Shown here piece after piece: positions 1-6,069 of a DNA stretch of 9,975 bases. The notes beneath the pieces were generated by a model, which was not told where the DNA came from, did no database searches, and worked only from the letters and a program-made list of their open reading frames with translations. A program made the translations under genes and the position numbers. Source of the DNA: an uncultured Clostridia bacterium (GTDB taxonomy: Bacteria; Bacillota; Clostridia; Christensenellales; Borkfalkiaceae). Position 1 is the first letter of the stretch, and every line of letters begins with the position of its first letter. The stretch covers positions 1-9,975 of the forward strand of contig CANREU010000048.1 in assembly GCA_947629725.1 (NCBI GenBank), written 5' to 3'.

Positions 1-39
1 GCGCAAGGCACGCCGGCGGCGGCCCGAGAGGGCGGCGCG

Positions 40-318
40 CTACTTGTTTTTGTCGATGCGGCGGCTCATGGTCTCGTGCCGCTCGAGGAGGGCGGAGGCG
101 GCGTTCCCCTTCTCGCGGGGCGGGAAACTCTCCGCGCCCTTCGCCGGCTCTTTGTTTTCGGGGGCGGCATAGGTAGGGGGAAGGAAGGCGCTTTCGCCCG
201 CGTCGGGCCTCTTTCCGGGGGCGGCCTCCTCCCTTTTTGCGGAGACGGGCGCGTCTTTTTCCGCGGGCATGGCGGCGGAAAGCGCGTCGAGCAGTTCAAA
301 AATCCCGAATTTCTCCAA
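40..318 (-). CDS. small hypothetical protein, TTG start
   Basis: Unrecognised 92-residue protein. The start is a TTG at 318-316, chosen because a strong GGAGGTG site (329-323 on the minus strand) lies four bases upstream; an ATG 14 codons further upstream has no such site and would place the Shine-Dalgarno inside the gene. The N-terminus (MEKFGIFELLDALSAAM) looks like a short amphipathic helix, residues about 15-70 are a low-complexity Pro/Ala/Glu/Lys linker, and the C-terminus (ALLERHETMSRRIDKNK) is a second charged helix. There is no signal peptide, membrane segment, Cys or His cluster. It reads leftward, divergent from the lipoprotein gene. Two short helices joined by a disordered linker suggest a small adaptor-type protein, but no function can be assigned. 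The coding evidence rests mainly on the ribosome site. Confidence 0.6.
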   Translation of the reverse strand: MEKFGIFELLDALSAAMPAEKDAPVSAKREEAAPGKRPDAGESAFLPPTYAAPENKEPAKGAESFPPREKGNAASALLERHETMSRRIDKNK

Positions 319-322
319 AGAA

Positions 323-329
323 CACCTCC
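323..329 (-). promoter_or_regulatory. ribosome binding site fixing a TTG start
   Basis: GGAGGTG on the minus strand, four bases before TTG 318-316. It decides the start of the small leftward gene over the upstream ATG at 360. Confidence 0.7.
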
Positions 330-377
330 ATACGCATAAAAAATTCCGAGAAAAGTACAATTTTCACGAGTTTTTGA

Positions 378-406
378 TTGCGAAAAACCTTAATTTAGTA
401 TATAAT
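378..406 (+). promoter_or_regulatory. sigma-70/A-type promoter of the lipoprotein gene
   Basis: TTGCGA (378-383), a 17-base spacer, then a perfect TATAAT (401-406). Transcription would start near 413, giving a leader of about 47 bases before the ATG at 460. The region is AT-rich between two GC-rich genes. A nearby TTGATT (374-379) would give a 21-base spacer and is less likely. Confidence 0.7.
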
Positions 407-459
407 AAAGGCTGTATCGTTAGAACGAGAAATTTCCGAAATACGGTCAGGTGTACGAT

Positions 460-2898
460 ATGCGTAAAACGGTGAAAAAAATCATAGCAATCACGCTCGG
501 CGCGGCGCTCTCCGCGGGGGCGCTGTCCCTCGCCGCTTGCGGCTCCTCCTTCACTCCCCTTGCGGATATGCCCGAGGCGGGAGCGGAGGTCGTCTCCAAC
601 GGCGGGTTCGTCGTGAAGAAGGGGGACTACGTCTACTTCGTCAACGGCGTGGAGAGCCCCGAGTCGAACAACACCTACGGTTCCCCCGTAAAGGGTGCGC
701 TCATGCGCATCAAGGAGGAGGAGATCGCCGCGGGCAACGGCGGTGCGGCGGAGACGGTCGTCCCCTCCCTCATCGTCTCGGGTGACTACACGGGAGGCAC
801 CTTTATCTACGGCGACCGCGTGTATTATGCGACCCCCAACAACACCCGCAACACTTCGGGCGTCATCGAGACGGGCTATCTCGACTTCAAGAGCGCGAAG
901 CTCGACGGATCGGACGTGCAGAAGCACCTGCAGGTCTCCGACAGTGCGACGGTCTACCGCTTCGTCAAGGCGGACGAGAAGGTGTATATCCTCTACGAGG
1001 AGTCGAACAACCTCCACTCCTACGACATCGCGGCAAAAGAGGACACCGTGCTCGCGAAGAGCGTGACGGGATATGCACTCAACAGCAACGATAAGGAAGA
1101 CCCCTACTTCTACTACACGATGGGGGTGACGAAGGACATCGACACCGAGGCTCCCATCAGCATTCCCGACTACAATCAGATCTACCGCGTGCGCGCCGAC
1201 GCAAAAGAGGCGCCCTACGAATACGAGTACGACGCAGATTATCTGAAAGAACACGACGGCGAAGAGCCCTACCTCAATTTGGGGGAGATCGTGCTCGACG
1301 GCATCGGCGAACTTCAGGAGGCTTCGGTCACCCAGTTCAACCACGATGCGGAGACGCCCTCCCTCACCAAGACGGGCTACACCTACGCCCTTCAGTCCTA
1401 TGCGAACGGCGGGATCTACTTCACCCGCACGGAGGGCACCCGCTCGAGCCTCTACTATCTCGATGCCTCCCTTCTCGAAGGTGAGTGGGACAGCGTCTCG
1501 GGCAACTCCGTGAAGGGCGCGGAAGCGGGCAGCCTCACCGTCGTCGCCAACTCCACGCACGCCTCGAAGGCTTCCTCCTCCGCCATCTTCTATCACGACG
1601 GCGAGGGGGACGATTTCCAGCACCACTATCTCTATGTCGCGAACAATCAGATCTACCGCGCGGATGTCCGCAAAGACGGCAGCGGCGAGATCGAGAACAG
1701 CGCGAAGGGCACGGTCGAGGAGAGCGGCAACCAAACGGGGACGATCGTCGCCTACGACGTCTCCTCCGCGACCCTTGTCTCCCGCGAGGACGGCGAGACC
1801 TACGACTATGTGTACTACACCTCGGGCGGCAATGTGTACCGCGCCGTCTACAACGGGAGCGGGCGGAACTACGATCCCCCGTCACTCCCCTTCGGCGACG
1901 AGAACAACAAGCCGTGGCAGCCCGTGCAGATCCTCGACGTCACCCACGCGACGGGGTGGTATAACTTCGAGGTCGTAGACGGCAGGCTCTACTTTGCGGA
2001 TTCCCGCGCCTACGGGTCGAACACCTACAACTATATCTCGACGGTCTCCCTCCTCGACGGGACGGGCAAGCCTCTCGACAACGAGCAGCTCGAGGCCGTA
2101 AACGAGAAATACAATTCCATCATGGACAGCGACGCGGAGAAGGGGCTGTTTGCCAAGCTCGATGCCGACCACGGCGACCTTGCAGACGCCCTCCGCTACT
2201 ACTTCTACACGGGGGAGACCGGGCAGTTCGACGAGAATATCAAGGCGGCAACGGACGCCGGCAAGAAAGCGGACTACCTCTACACCGAGGACGACCAGAA
2301 CCGTTTCCACAGCTTTGCGGAGGGGAAGGGCGATCCCACGGACGACAAGCTCTTTGAGGAGGCCGACTATAAGGACGGCGAAACGAGCTACCGCACCTAC
2401 AGCGCGTTCGTCACCAAACTCGGCAAATGGTCGAAAGAGGACAAGGAGAGCTGGGGCGAATATTGGAGCACGACGGGGCTCAAATCGTACACCGCTCCCG
2501 CGGAGGAGAAAGAGAGCTTGCCCGGATGGGCGATCGCGCTCATCGTCATCGCGGCGGTGCTCGCGGCGGCAGGCGCCGGCGTAGGCATCTGGTTCTACCT
2601 CAAGAAGCGCAGCAGCAAGGAGAAAGAGCCCAAAGAGCCGCTCATGGACGTCAACACCGACGACGACAAGACTTTGGATGTGTATACGCAGGCGGAGACG
2701 GCAGAACCCGTTGCCCCCGCAGAGGAGAGCGCGGAGCCCGAAGCTCCCGCGGCGGAAGAGCCCGTGGAGACGCCCGCGGATGAAGCTCCCGAAGCTCCCG
2801 CCGAAGAGAGCGAAACGCCCGCAGAGGAAGAGGCGCCCGTTGAGACGCCCGCCGAAACGGAACCCGAAGCGCCCTCCGACCCCGACAAGACGGAATAA
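460..2898 (+). CDS. surface lipoprotein with beta-propeller-like ectodomain and C-terminal membrane helix
   Basis: An 812-residue extracytoplasmic protein of unknown function. The ATG at 460 is preferred over GTG 451 because AGGTG (449-453) sits six bases before it and overlaps the GTG. Residues 1-26 form a lipoprotein signal peptide (positive RKTVKK, hydrophobic core, LAAC lipobox) with Cys27 as the likely lipidated residue. Between about 55 and 515, short beta-strand motifs recur near residues 57 (YVYF), 121 (VYY), 175 (VYI), 319 (IYF), 390 (YLYV), 450 (YVYY) and 510 (LYF), each preceded by a polar turn. This is the pattern of DUF5050-like propeller proteins, which is inference. A membrane helix covers about 690-713, followed by LKKR and a roughly 95-residue tail of Glu/Pro/Ala repeats that would be cytoplasmic. 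It appears monocistronic, with its own promoter and terminator. Confidence 0.88.
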   Translation: MRKTVKKIIAITLGAALSAGALSLAACGSSFTPLADMPEAGAEVVSNGGFVVKKGDYVYFVNGVESPESNNTYGSPVKGALMRIKEEEIAAGNGGAAETVVPSLIVSGDYTGGTFIYGDRVYYATPNNTRNTSGVIETGYLDFKSAKLDGSDVQKHLQVSDSATVYRFVKADEKVYILYEESNNLHSYDIAAKEDTVLAKSVTGYALNSNDKEDPYFYYTMGVTKDIDTEAPISIPDYNQIYRVRADAKEAPYEYEYDADYLKEHDGEEPYLNLGEIVLDGIGELQEASVTQFNHDAETPSLTKTGYTYALQSYANGGIYFTRTEGTRSSLYYLDASLLEGEWDSVSGNSVKGAEAGSLTVVANSTHASKASSSAIFYHDGEGDDFQHHYLYVANNQIYRADVRKDGSGEIENSAKGTVEESGNQTGTIVAYDVSSATLVSREDGETYDYVYYTSGGNVYRAVYNGSGRNYDPPSLPFGDENNKPWQPVQILDVTHATGWYNFEVVDGRLYFADSRAYGSNTYNYISTVSLLDGTGKPLDNEQLEAVNEKYNSIMDSDAEKGLFAKLDADHGDLADALRYYFYTGETGQFDENIKAATDAGKKADYLYTEDDQNRFHSFAEGKGDPTDDKLFEEADYKDGETSYRTYSAFVTKLGKWSKEDKESWGEYWSTTGLKSYTAPAEEKESLPGWAIALIVIAAVLAAAGAGVGIWFYLKKRSSKEKEPKEPLMDVNTDDDKTLDVYTQAETAEPVAPAEESAEPEAPAAEEPVETPADEAPEAPAEESETPAEEEAPVETPAETEPEAPSDPDKTE

Positions 2899-2941
2899 CG
2901 CAACAGCGATTTTCGGCAAAGCGGAACAAAACGATCAAAGC

Positions 2942-2976
2942 GCGCCGCGCGGCAAAAGCCGCGCGGCGCATTTTTG
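2942..2976 (+). terminator. rho-independent terminator of the lipoprotein gene
   Basis: A perfect 12-bp GC-only stem (2942-2953 with 2958-2969), an AAAA loop, then A and five T (2971-2975). It begins 43 bases after the lipoprotein stop codon. This is a textbook intrinsic terminator. Confidence 0.9.
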
Positions 2977-3171
2977 TGCGCCCCTTTTCAATGGGACGCC
3001 GAAAGCGCGGTGCGCGGAAGGCCTGCCCCCTCCGCGGGAGGGGGGTAGGGGGGTGGGAGGCTGTCTCCGCCGCATTTCCGCCCGTCGGGCGCGAAAAAAC
3101 GTCCTGCCGCGCGGATCTTAAAAATTTTTCTCCGAAACGCCGAATTTTTCCGTAAACACATAAAAAAACAG
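2977..3171. other. non-coding spacer between terminator and promoter
   Basis: No gene is supported here. It holds one hairpin/G-run repeat (3026-3057), a small CGCCCG/CGGGCG inverted repeat near 3079-3091, and an AT-rich stretch from about 3118 leading into the next promoter. Confidence 0.6.
3026..3057 (+). repeat. hairpin plus G-run element, copy A
   Basis: An 8-bp stem (3026-3033 CCCCCTCC with 3037-3044 GGAGGGGG, loop GCG) runs straight into further G runs. The plus strand has four runs of three or more G within 22 bases (3036-3038, 3040-3045, 3048-3053, 3055-3057), meeting the usual G-quadruplex pattern. It shares architecture with the elements at 4585, 4720, 8550 and 8812 but has its own loop. 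Confidence 0.65.
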
Positions 3172-3200
3172 TTTACAAATAAAATAAATCCTAATATAAT
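3172..3200 (+). promoter_or_regulatory. sigma-70/A-type promoter of the zinc-ribbon/comF unit
   Basis: TTTACA (3172-3177), 17-base spacer, perfect TATAAT (3195-3200), in a locally AT-rich region. Transcription would start near 3207, leaving a leader of about 48 bases. Confidence 0.82.
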
Positions 3201-3206
3201 TTATTA

Positions 3207-3248
3207 GCCGATAGCGGGGGTAGATCTTGCCCCGCCGGCGGGGGAGGA
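3207..3248 (+). promoter_or_regulatory. leader with two mutually exclusive hairpins at the ribosome site
   Basis: Two short stems compete for 3230-3235. Stem 1 pairs GCGGGG (3214-3219) with CCCCGC (3230-3235), and can be lengthened by GCC (3207-3209) with GGC (3237-3239). Stem 2 pairs CCCCG (3230-3234) with CGGGG (3239-3243), whose right arm covers the first bases of the Shine-Dalgarno GGGGAGGA (3241-3248). Stem 2 would hinder and stem 1 would free translation of the zinc-ribbon gene. The pairing is seen directly; the switching role is inference and could be an effect of GC richness. Confidence 0.3.
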
Positions 3249-3254
3249 AGAACG

Positions 3255-3755
3255 ATGGTCCGATATATCAAATGCCCGCGGTGCGAGCTCAACTACATCG
3301 ACGCGGAAAAGCAGCAATATTGCGATATTTGCCTCAAAGAACTGAAGGGGCTCCCGACGGATGCCGACGAGATCGAGGAGGCGGAGGAGGATCTTCCCAC
3401 CGAGCTCTGCCCCGTGTGCGGCGAGAACATGATGCGCGCAGGGGAAAAGATGTGCGAGGAGTGCCGTAAAAAGGCGGAGTACGAGGAGGAAGAGCCCGAT
3501 CCCGAAGAGGATGACGACGAGTGGCGCAACTACCTCGACGACGACGCCGACGCCGAGCTCGACCAAGAGATGGAGCAACTCGGCGAGGACTTCGGCGAGG
3601 AGTTCGACGAGCCGGAGGAGGAAGAAGAGGACGAGGAGTACCACGGCGAAGAAGAGGAAGAGGACATGGAGTACGTCACGGGCGACGAGATCTACCGTCT
3701 TGCCGCCGAGGGGGACGACGAGGACGACGAAGAAGGCGGCGACGACGATTTCTGA
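3255..3755 (+). CDS. double zinc-ribbon protein with long acidic tail
   Basis: A 166-residue predicted cytoplasmic protein of unknown function. Residues 1-30 hold a first zinc site (C7/C10 and C23/C26) and residues 52-70 a second (C52/C55 and C67/C70), the usual four-Cys metal-binding arrangement. From about residue 74 onward the chain is almost entirely Glu and Asp, ending in GGDDDF, with only short mixed patches (DEWRNYL, VTGDEIYRLAAEG). The second ribbon closely resembles the first ribbon of the ComF protein encoded just downstream (CxVCG..., AGE, CExCRK). The start ATG follows GGGGAGGA by six bases. The gene is first in a unit with comF. The acidic tail could mimic nucleic acid or bind a basic partner, but that is speculation. 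The name only describes what is visible. Confidence 0.85.
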   Translation: MVRYIKCPRCELNYIDAEKQQYCDICLKELKGLPTDADEIEEAEEDLPTELCPVCGENMMRAGEKMCEECRKKAEYEEEEPDPEEDDDEWRNYLDDDADAELDQEMEQLGEDFGEEFDEPEEEEEDEEYHGEEEEEDMEYVTGDEIYRLAAEGDDEDDEEGGDDDF

Positions 3756-3761
3756 AAACGC

Positions 3762-3787
3762 GCGGCGGGATGACCCCGCCGCTTTTT
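3762..3787 (+). terminator. intergenic terminator or attenuator before comF
   Basis: An 8-bp stem (GCGGCGGG 3762-3769 with CCCGCCGC 3775-3782), five-base loop, then TTTTT (3783-3787). It lies between the zinc-ribbon stop codon and the comF ribosome site, and I see no separate comF promoter, so comF would depend on read-through. Confidence 0.6.
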
Positions 3788-3800
3788 CACGGAGAACGGG

Positions 3801-4547
3801 ATGAAACTGCGCGAATGGGTCCGCGAAGCGCGCGAAAACTTCACCTGCGACGTGTGCGGCAGGGAGGTGTTCGCGGGGGAGCGGGTGTGCGAAAAGTGCC
3901 GTAAAGAGCTCCCCTTCCACAAAAAGGTGTGCCCCCTCTGCGGGAGAGAGGTACGGGAGGAGGGGGTCTGCCTCGAATGCAAGGAAGAGCCGCCGGGGGT
4001 CGCGAAGGCGCGCTCCGTCTGCGAACACGACGGGGAGGCGGCGGGGCTCGTCGTGCGGTTCAAACGGGGGAAGCCGTATCTGAAAGAGGCGCTCGCCGAG
4101 CTCTCCGCGCCCGTATTTTTGCGGGAGTTCCCCGAGACGGAGCTCCTCGTGCCCGTCCCCATGACCCCCTCCGCCGAGAAGAAGCGGGGGTACAACCAAT
4201 CGCTGAAATACGCCGAGGCGCTCGCGGCGAGAACGGGGATCGCCTTTTGCGACGCCGCCGAAAAGACGAAGGAGACCCCTTCGCAGAAGTCCCTCGGCAG
4301 AAAGGACAGGGCGGAAAATCTCGCGGGCTGTTTCCGCGTGAAGGACCGCGCCGCCGTGAAGGGCAAGTGTGTGGCGATCGTGGACGACGCGATGACCACG
4401 GGCGCGACCGCCGCAGCCCTCGCGCGGCCCCTCCTGCGGGCAGGGGCGAAGGAGGTCGTGCTGTTCACCTTCACCTCCGTCACGCGGAAGGACCCGTTCG
4501 GCAAGCCCGAAAAGAAAAAGAGGGGAATGGGGTCGAAAAAAGCATGA
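3801..4547 (+). CDS. comF: ComF family phosphoribosyltransferase-like protein
   Basis: A 248-residue member of the ComF/GntX family, which in naturally competent bacteria acts in the cytoplasm in DNA uptake; elsewhere the role is unsettled. Two four-Cys zinc sites are visible at the N-terminus (C16/C19/C30/C33 and C44/C47/C57/C60). The remainder is a type I phosphoribosyltransferase fold: VPVPMTPSAEKKRGYNQS is the conserved family segment and VAIVDDAMTTGAT (D195, D196) is the PRPP-binding loop. Length is typical. The start ATG follows GGAG (3791-3794) by six bases, 45 bases after the zinc-ribbon gene. The C-terminus is a Lys-rich extension (KKKRGMGSKKA). Neighbouring genes include an SSB-like protein at 6894, but no other competence gene is seen in the window. 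Confidence 0.93.
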   Translation: MKLREWVREARENFTCDVCGREVFAGERVCEKCRKELPFHKKVCPLCGREVREEGVCLECKEEPPGVAKARSVCEHDGEAAGLVVRFKRGKPYLKEALAELSAPVFLREFPETELLVPVPMTPSAEKKRGYNQSLKYAEALAARTGIAFCDAAEKTKETPSQKSLGRKDRAENLAGCFRVKDRAAVKGKCVAIVDDAMTTGATAAALARPLLRAGAKEVVLFTFTSVTRKDPFGKPEKKKRGMGSKKA

Positions 4548-4584
4548 TTTTCCCCTGCCCTCCCCACCGCGTCATCCCGAGCGT

Positions 4585-4630
4585 GCCCTCCCCCTACGTG
4601 AGGGGGAGGGGTAGGGGTGAGGGTTCGCCC
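4585..4630 (+). repeat. hairpin plus G-quadruplex element, copy B
   Basis: A perfect 10-bp stem (CCCTCCCCCT 4586-4595 with AGGGGGAGGG 4601-4610, loop ACGTG), continuing into G runs at 4602-4606, 4608-4611, 4614-4617 and 4621-4623, then TTCGCCC. The whole 46 bases match 8812-8857 with a single difference (T at 4612, C at 8839). It is preceded by GTCATCCCGAGCG (4571-4583), which looks like a fragment of another dispersed repeat. Confidence 0.85.
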
Positions 4631-4676
4631 CCCCCGCTTTCGATCGCCACCCCCCTGCCCGACTTACGGTTTTTCA

Positions 4677-4702
4677 CCTCCCCCCCGCTTGAGAGGGCAG
4701 GG
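4677..4702 (+). repeat. degenerate hairpin/G-run element, copy D
   Basis: A CCTC plus C-run, a GCTTGAG centre and an AGGGCAGGG arm. The order resembles copy C just downstream, but the stem no longer pairs well. Probably a decayed member of the same family. Confidence 0.4.
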
Positions 4703-4719
4703 TGCCGCCCTACCTCTTG

Positions 4720-4763
4720 CCTCCCCCCTTATACTTGAGGGGGGAGGGTAGGGTGGGGGGTGG
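4720..4763 (+). repeat. hairpin plus G-quadruplex element, copy C
   Basis: CCTCCCCCC (4720-4728) pairs with GGGGGGAGG (4739-4747) around TTATACTTGA. The tail continues as G runs at 4739-4744, 4746-4748, 4751-4753 and 4755-4760. Bases 4723-4749 are identical to 8550-8576. It lies in the comF/degV convergent spacer. Confidence 0.8.
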
Positions 4764-4806
4764 ACTTCCTTTTTGTCCCCCTAAAGCGAACAAACAGTGC
4801 AAAAAG

Positions 4807-4835
4807 AAAACCGCCGAGGCGATCGGCGGTTTTTT
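4807..4835. terminator. bidirectional terminator between comF and degV-family gene
   Basis: An 11-bp stem (4807-4817 with 4823-4833) around GGCGA. Rightward it ends in TTTTTT (4830-4835) for comF; leftward the complement of 4801-4810 gives TTTTCTTTTT for the degV-family gene, whose stop codon is only two bases away. It is the first convincing terminator after comF, so comF transcripts would include the repeats in this spacer. Confidence 0.88.
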
Positions 4836-4836
4836 G

Positions 4837-5784
4837 TCAGGTGTTCGCGGGCAGCTTTTTGCGCGTGAGGGCGGGGGCGCGGTCCGCGGCGTCGGGCTGC
4901 GGTCCGCGGCGGTCCTTGCCCATGAAGAAGAGGGCGAGGGTCCCGGGGCCGACATGGCTGCTCGTGCAGAGGTCGTAATATTCCACGACGATCTCCCGCA
5001 CGCCCCGCTCCTCGAGGGCGGCCTTGAGAGCGAGCGCGTCCTCCTCGCAATCGGCGTGGGCAATGGCGGCCGTCTGGTTCTGCGGGTCGACGACCGTCTC
5101 GTCGAAGGCGGAGAGAAGTTCGGAGATCGCCTTTTTGCGCCCCTTCGTCTTTCCGCAGACGACGAGCTTCGCGGGGTCCGTGCCGTTGGCGCGGAGGAGG
5201 GGTTTGATGCCGAGGAGCCGCCCCGCGAGGGCGACGACCCCCGAGACCCGCCCGCTCTTGTGCAAGAAGGAGAGATCGTCCACCGTCACGCGGCTGTTGA
5301 GTTTGTAGCGGTTCCGCTCCAGCCATTCGCGGCAGCTTTCGAGGCTCTCGCCCATCTCTTTAAGCTGCGCGACGCGGAGGACGAGCAGTCCCTCGCCGAG
5401 GGAGGCATTGGCGCTGTCCTCGACCGCGATCTTTCTTTCGGGATATTTTTTACGGAGCGCCTCCGCGGCGATCCGCGCCTGTGCGTTGGTGCCGCTGATC
5501 CCCGCCGACATGGTGATGAGGAAGACGTCCTTCCCCTCCTCGAGGGCGGGAGTGAGCGCCGTCTCGAAGTCCGCCGCATTGATGAGGGAAGTCTTTATGT
5601 CGGCGCCGCCGCGCAGTTTTTCGTAGAACTTCTTCGCGAGGACGCGGAAGGGCACGGCGGGATCGTAAGCGGGCACGGGCACGCCGTCGACGGTGCAGGA
5701 ATAGGGAATGACGCGCACGCCGTGCGCCCGCACGAGCTCGTCGGGCAGGTTGGCGGCGGAATCCGCAAACAGTTCAAAACTCAT
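4837..5784 (-). CDS. DegV family fatty-acid-binding protein
   Basis: A 315-residue DegV/FakB-type protein. Characterised members bind a fatty acid and present its carboxylate to the kinase FakA for acyl-phosphate formation feeding phospholipid synthesis. Family landmarks in order: FADSAANLP (6-14), TSLIN (T65), SAGISGT (S97), EDSANASLGEG (122-132), LSFLHKSGRVSG (R179) and SSHVGPGT (H277). T65, S97, R179 and H277 fall at the positions that contact the lipid head group in FakB proteins, judged by motif and not by alignment. The start ATG follows AGGAGGTG closely. Length is slightly above the usual 280-290 because of a Lys/Arg/Pro-rich C-terminal tail. It is divergent from the deacetylase gene and ends at a shared terminator with comF. 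No fakA is in the window, so the kinase partner is unproven. Confidence 0.92.
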   Translation of the reverse strand: MSFELFADSAANLPDELVRAHGVRVIPYSCTVDGVPVPAYDPAVPFRVLAKKFYEKLRGGADIKTSLINAADFETALTPALEEGKDVFLITMSAGISGTNAQARIAAEALRKKYPERKIAVEDSANASLGEGLLVLRVAQLKEMGESLESCREWLERNRYKLNSRVTVDDLSFLHKSGRVSGVVALAGRLLGIKPLLRANGTDPAKLVVCGKTKGRKKAISELLSAFDETVVDPQNQTAAIAHADCEEDALALKAALEERGVREIVVEYYDLCTSSHVGPGTLALFFMGKDRRGPQPDAADRAPALTRKKLPANT

Positions 5785-5819
5785 AAGTCACCTCCTCGGG
5801 GTCTCCCCCGTACAAATAC

Positions 5820-5848
5820 AGCATACCGAGACGGGCGAAAAAATACAA
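5820..5848 (-). promoter_or_regulatory. possible promoter of the degV-family gene
   Basis: On the minus strand, TTGTAT (5848-5843), 17-base spacer, TATGCT (5825-5820). Transcription would start near 5813, about 29 bases before the ATG. The match is moderate. Confidence 0.42.
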
Positions 5849-5860
5849 CCTACTTTGCCG

Positions 5861-5937
5861 AAAAAGAGGGCTATTGTTGAAAACCTCCTCTCTACCGCCG
5901 AAAAATCGGACTCTACGGAGAGTAGAGCCCTCTTTTT
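5861..5937. repeat. nested inverted repeats in the degV/deacetylase divergent spacer
   Basis: AAAAAGAGGGCT (5861-5872) is the exact inverse of AGCCCTCTTTTT (5926-5937). Inside, CTCTAC occurs twice (5890-5895 and 5911-5916) and either copy can pair with GTAGAG (5922-5927), so at least two exclusive folds exist. CCGA/TCGG (5898-5901, 5906-5909) forms a small extra stem. Read rightward, the CTCTAC/GTAGAG hairpin is followed by CCCTCTTTTT, which is terminator-like. It may be an attenuator for the deacetylase unit or an operator. Confidence 0.55.
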
Positions 5938-6069
5938 GTGCTAAAATTTCCCCCTCGTTCATACCTTATAGAGCGGAGAAAATTCGGGTTCCGACCGAAC
6001 TTTCCCTTTTTCGGCAGAGCTCCCCAAAATTTTCCCTCCGCAATATTTTATCATAGGTAAGGTTAAAGG

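Noticed and set aside
364..1734. 456-codon open frame on the minus strand
   Set aside because: Antisense shadow of the lipoprotein gene: composition is Val/Arg/Asp-biased as expected from reversed GC-rich codons, it has no recognisable domain, and it runs across the lipoprotein promoter.
2700..2880. Repetitive DNA in the lipoprotein tail as a separate repeat array
   Set aside because: The repeats are codon-level Pro/Glu/Ala low complexity in frame with the protein; no exact DNA unit is kept.
1882..2919. 345-codon open frame on the minus strand
   Set aside because: Antisense shadow of the lipoprotein 3' half. The repetitive Gly/Arg/Phe part mirrors the Pro/Glu/Ala tail.
3204..4199. 331-codon open frame on the minus strand
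   Set aside because: Opposes two well-supported genes; its Leu/Val-rich part is the complement of Glu/Asp runs in the zinc-ribbon protein.
4702..5880. 392-codon open frame on the plus strand
   Set aside because: Begins in a repeat, crosses the bidirectional terminator and is antisense to the clear DegV-family gene.
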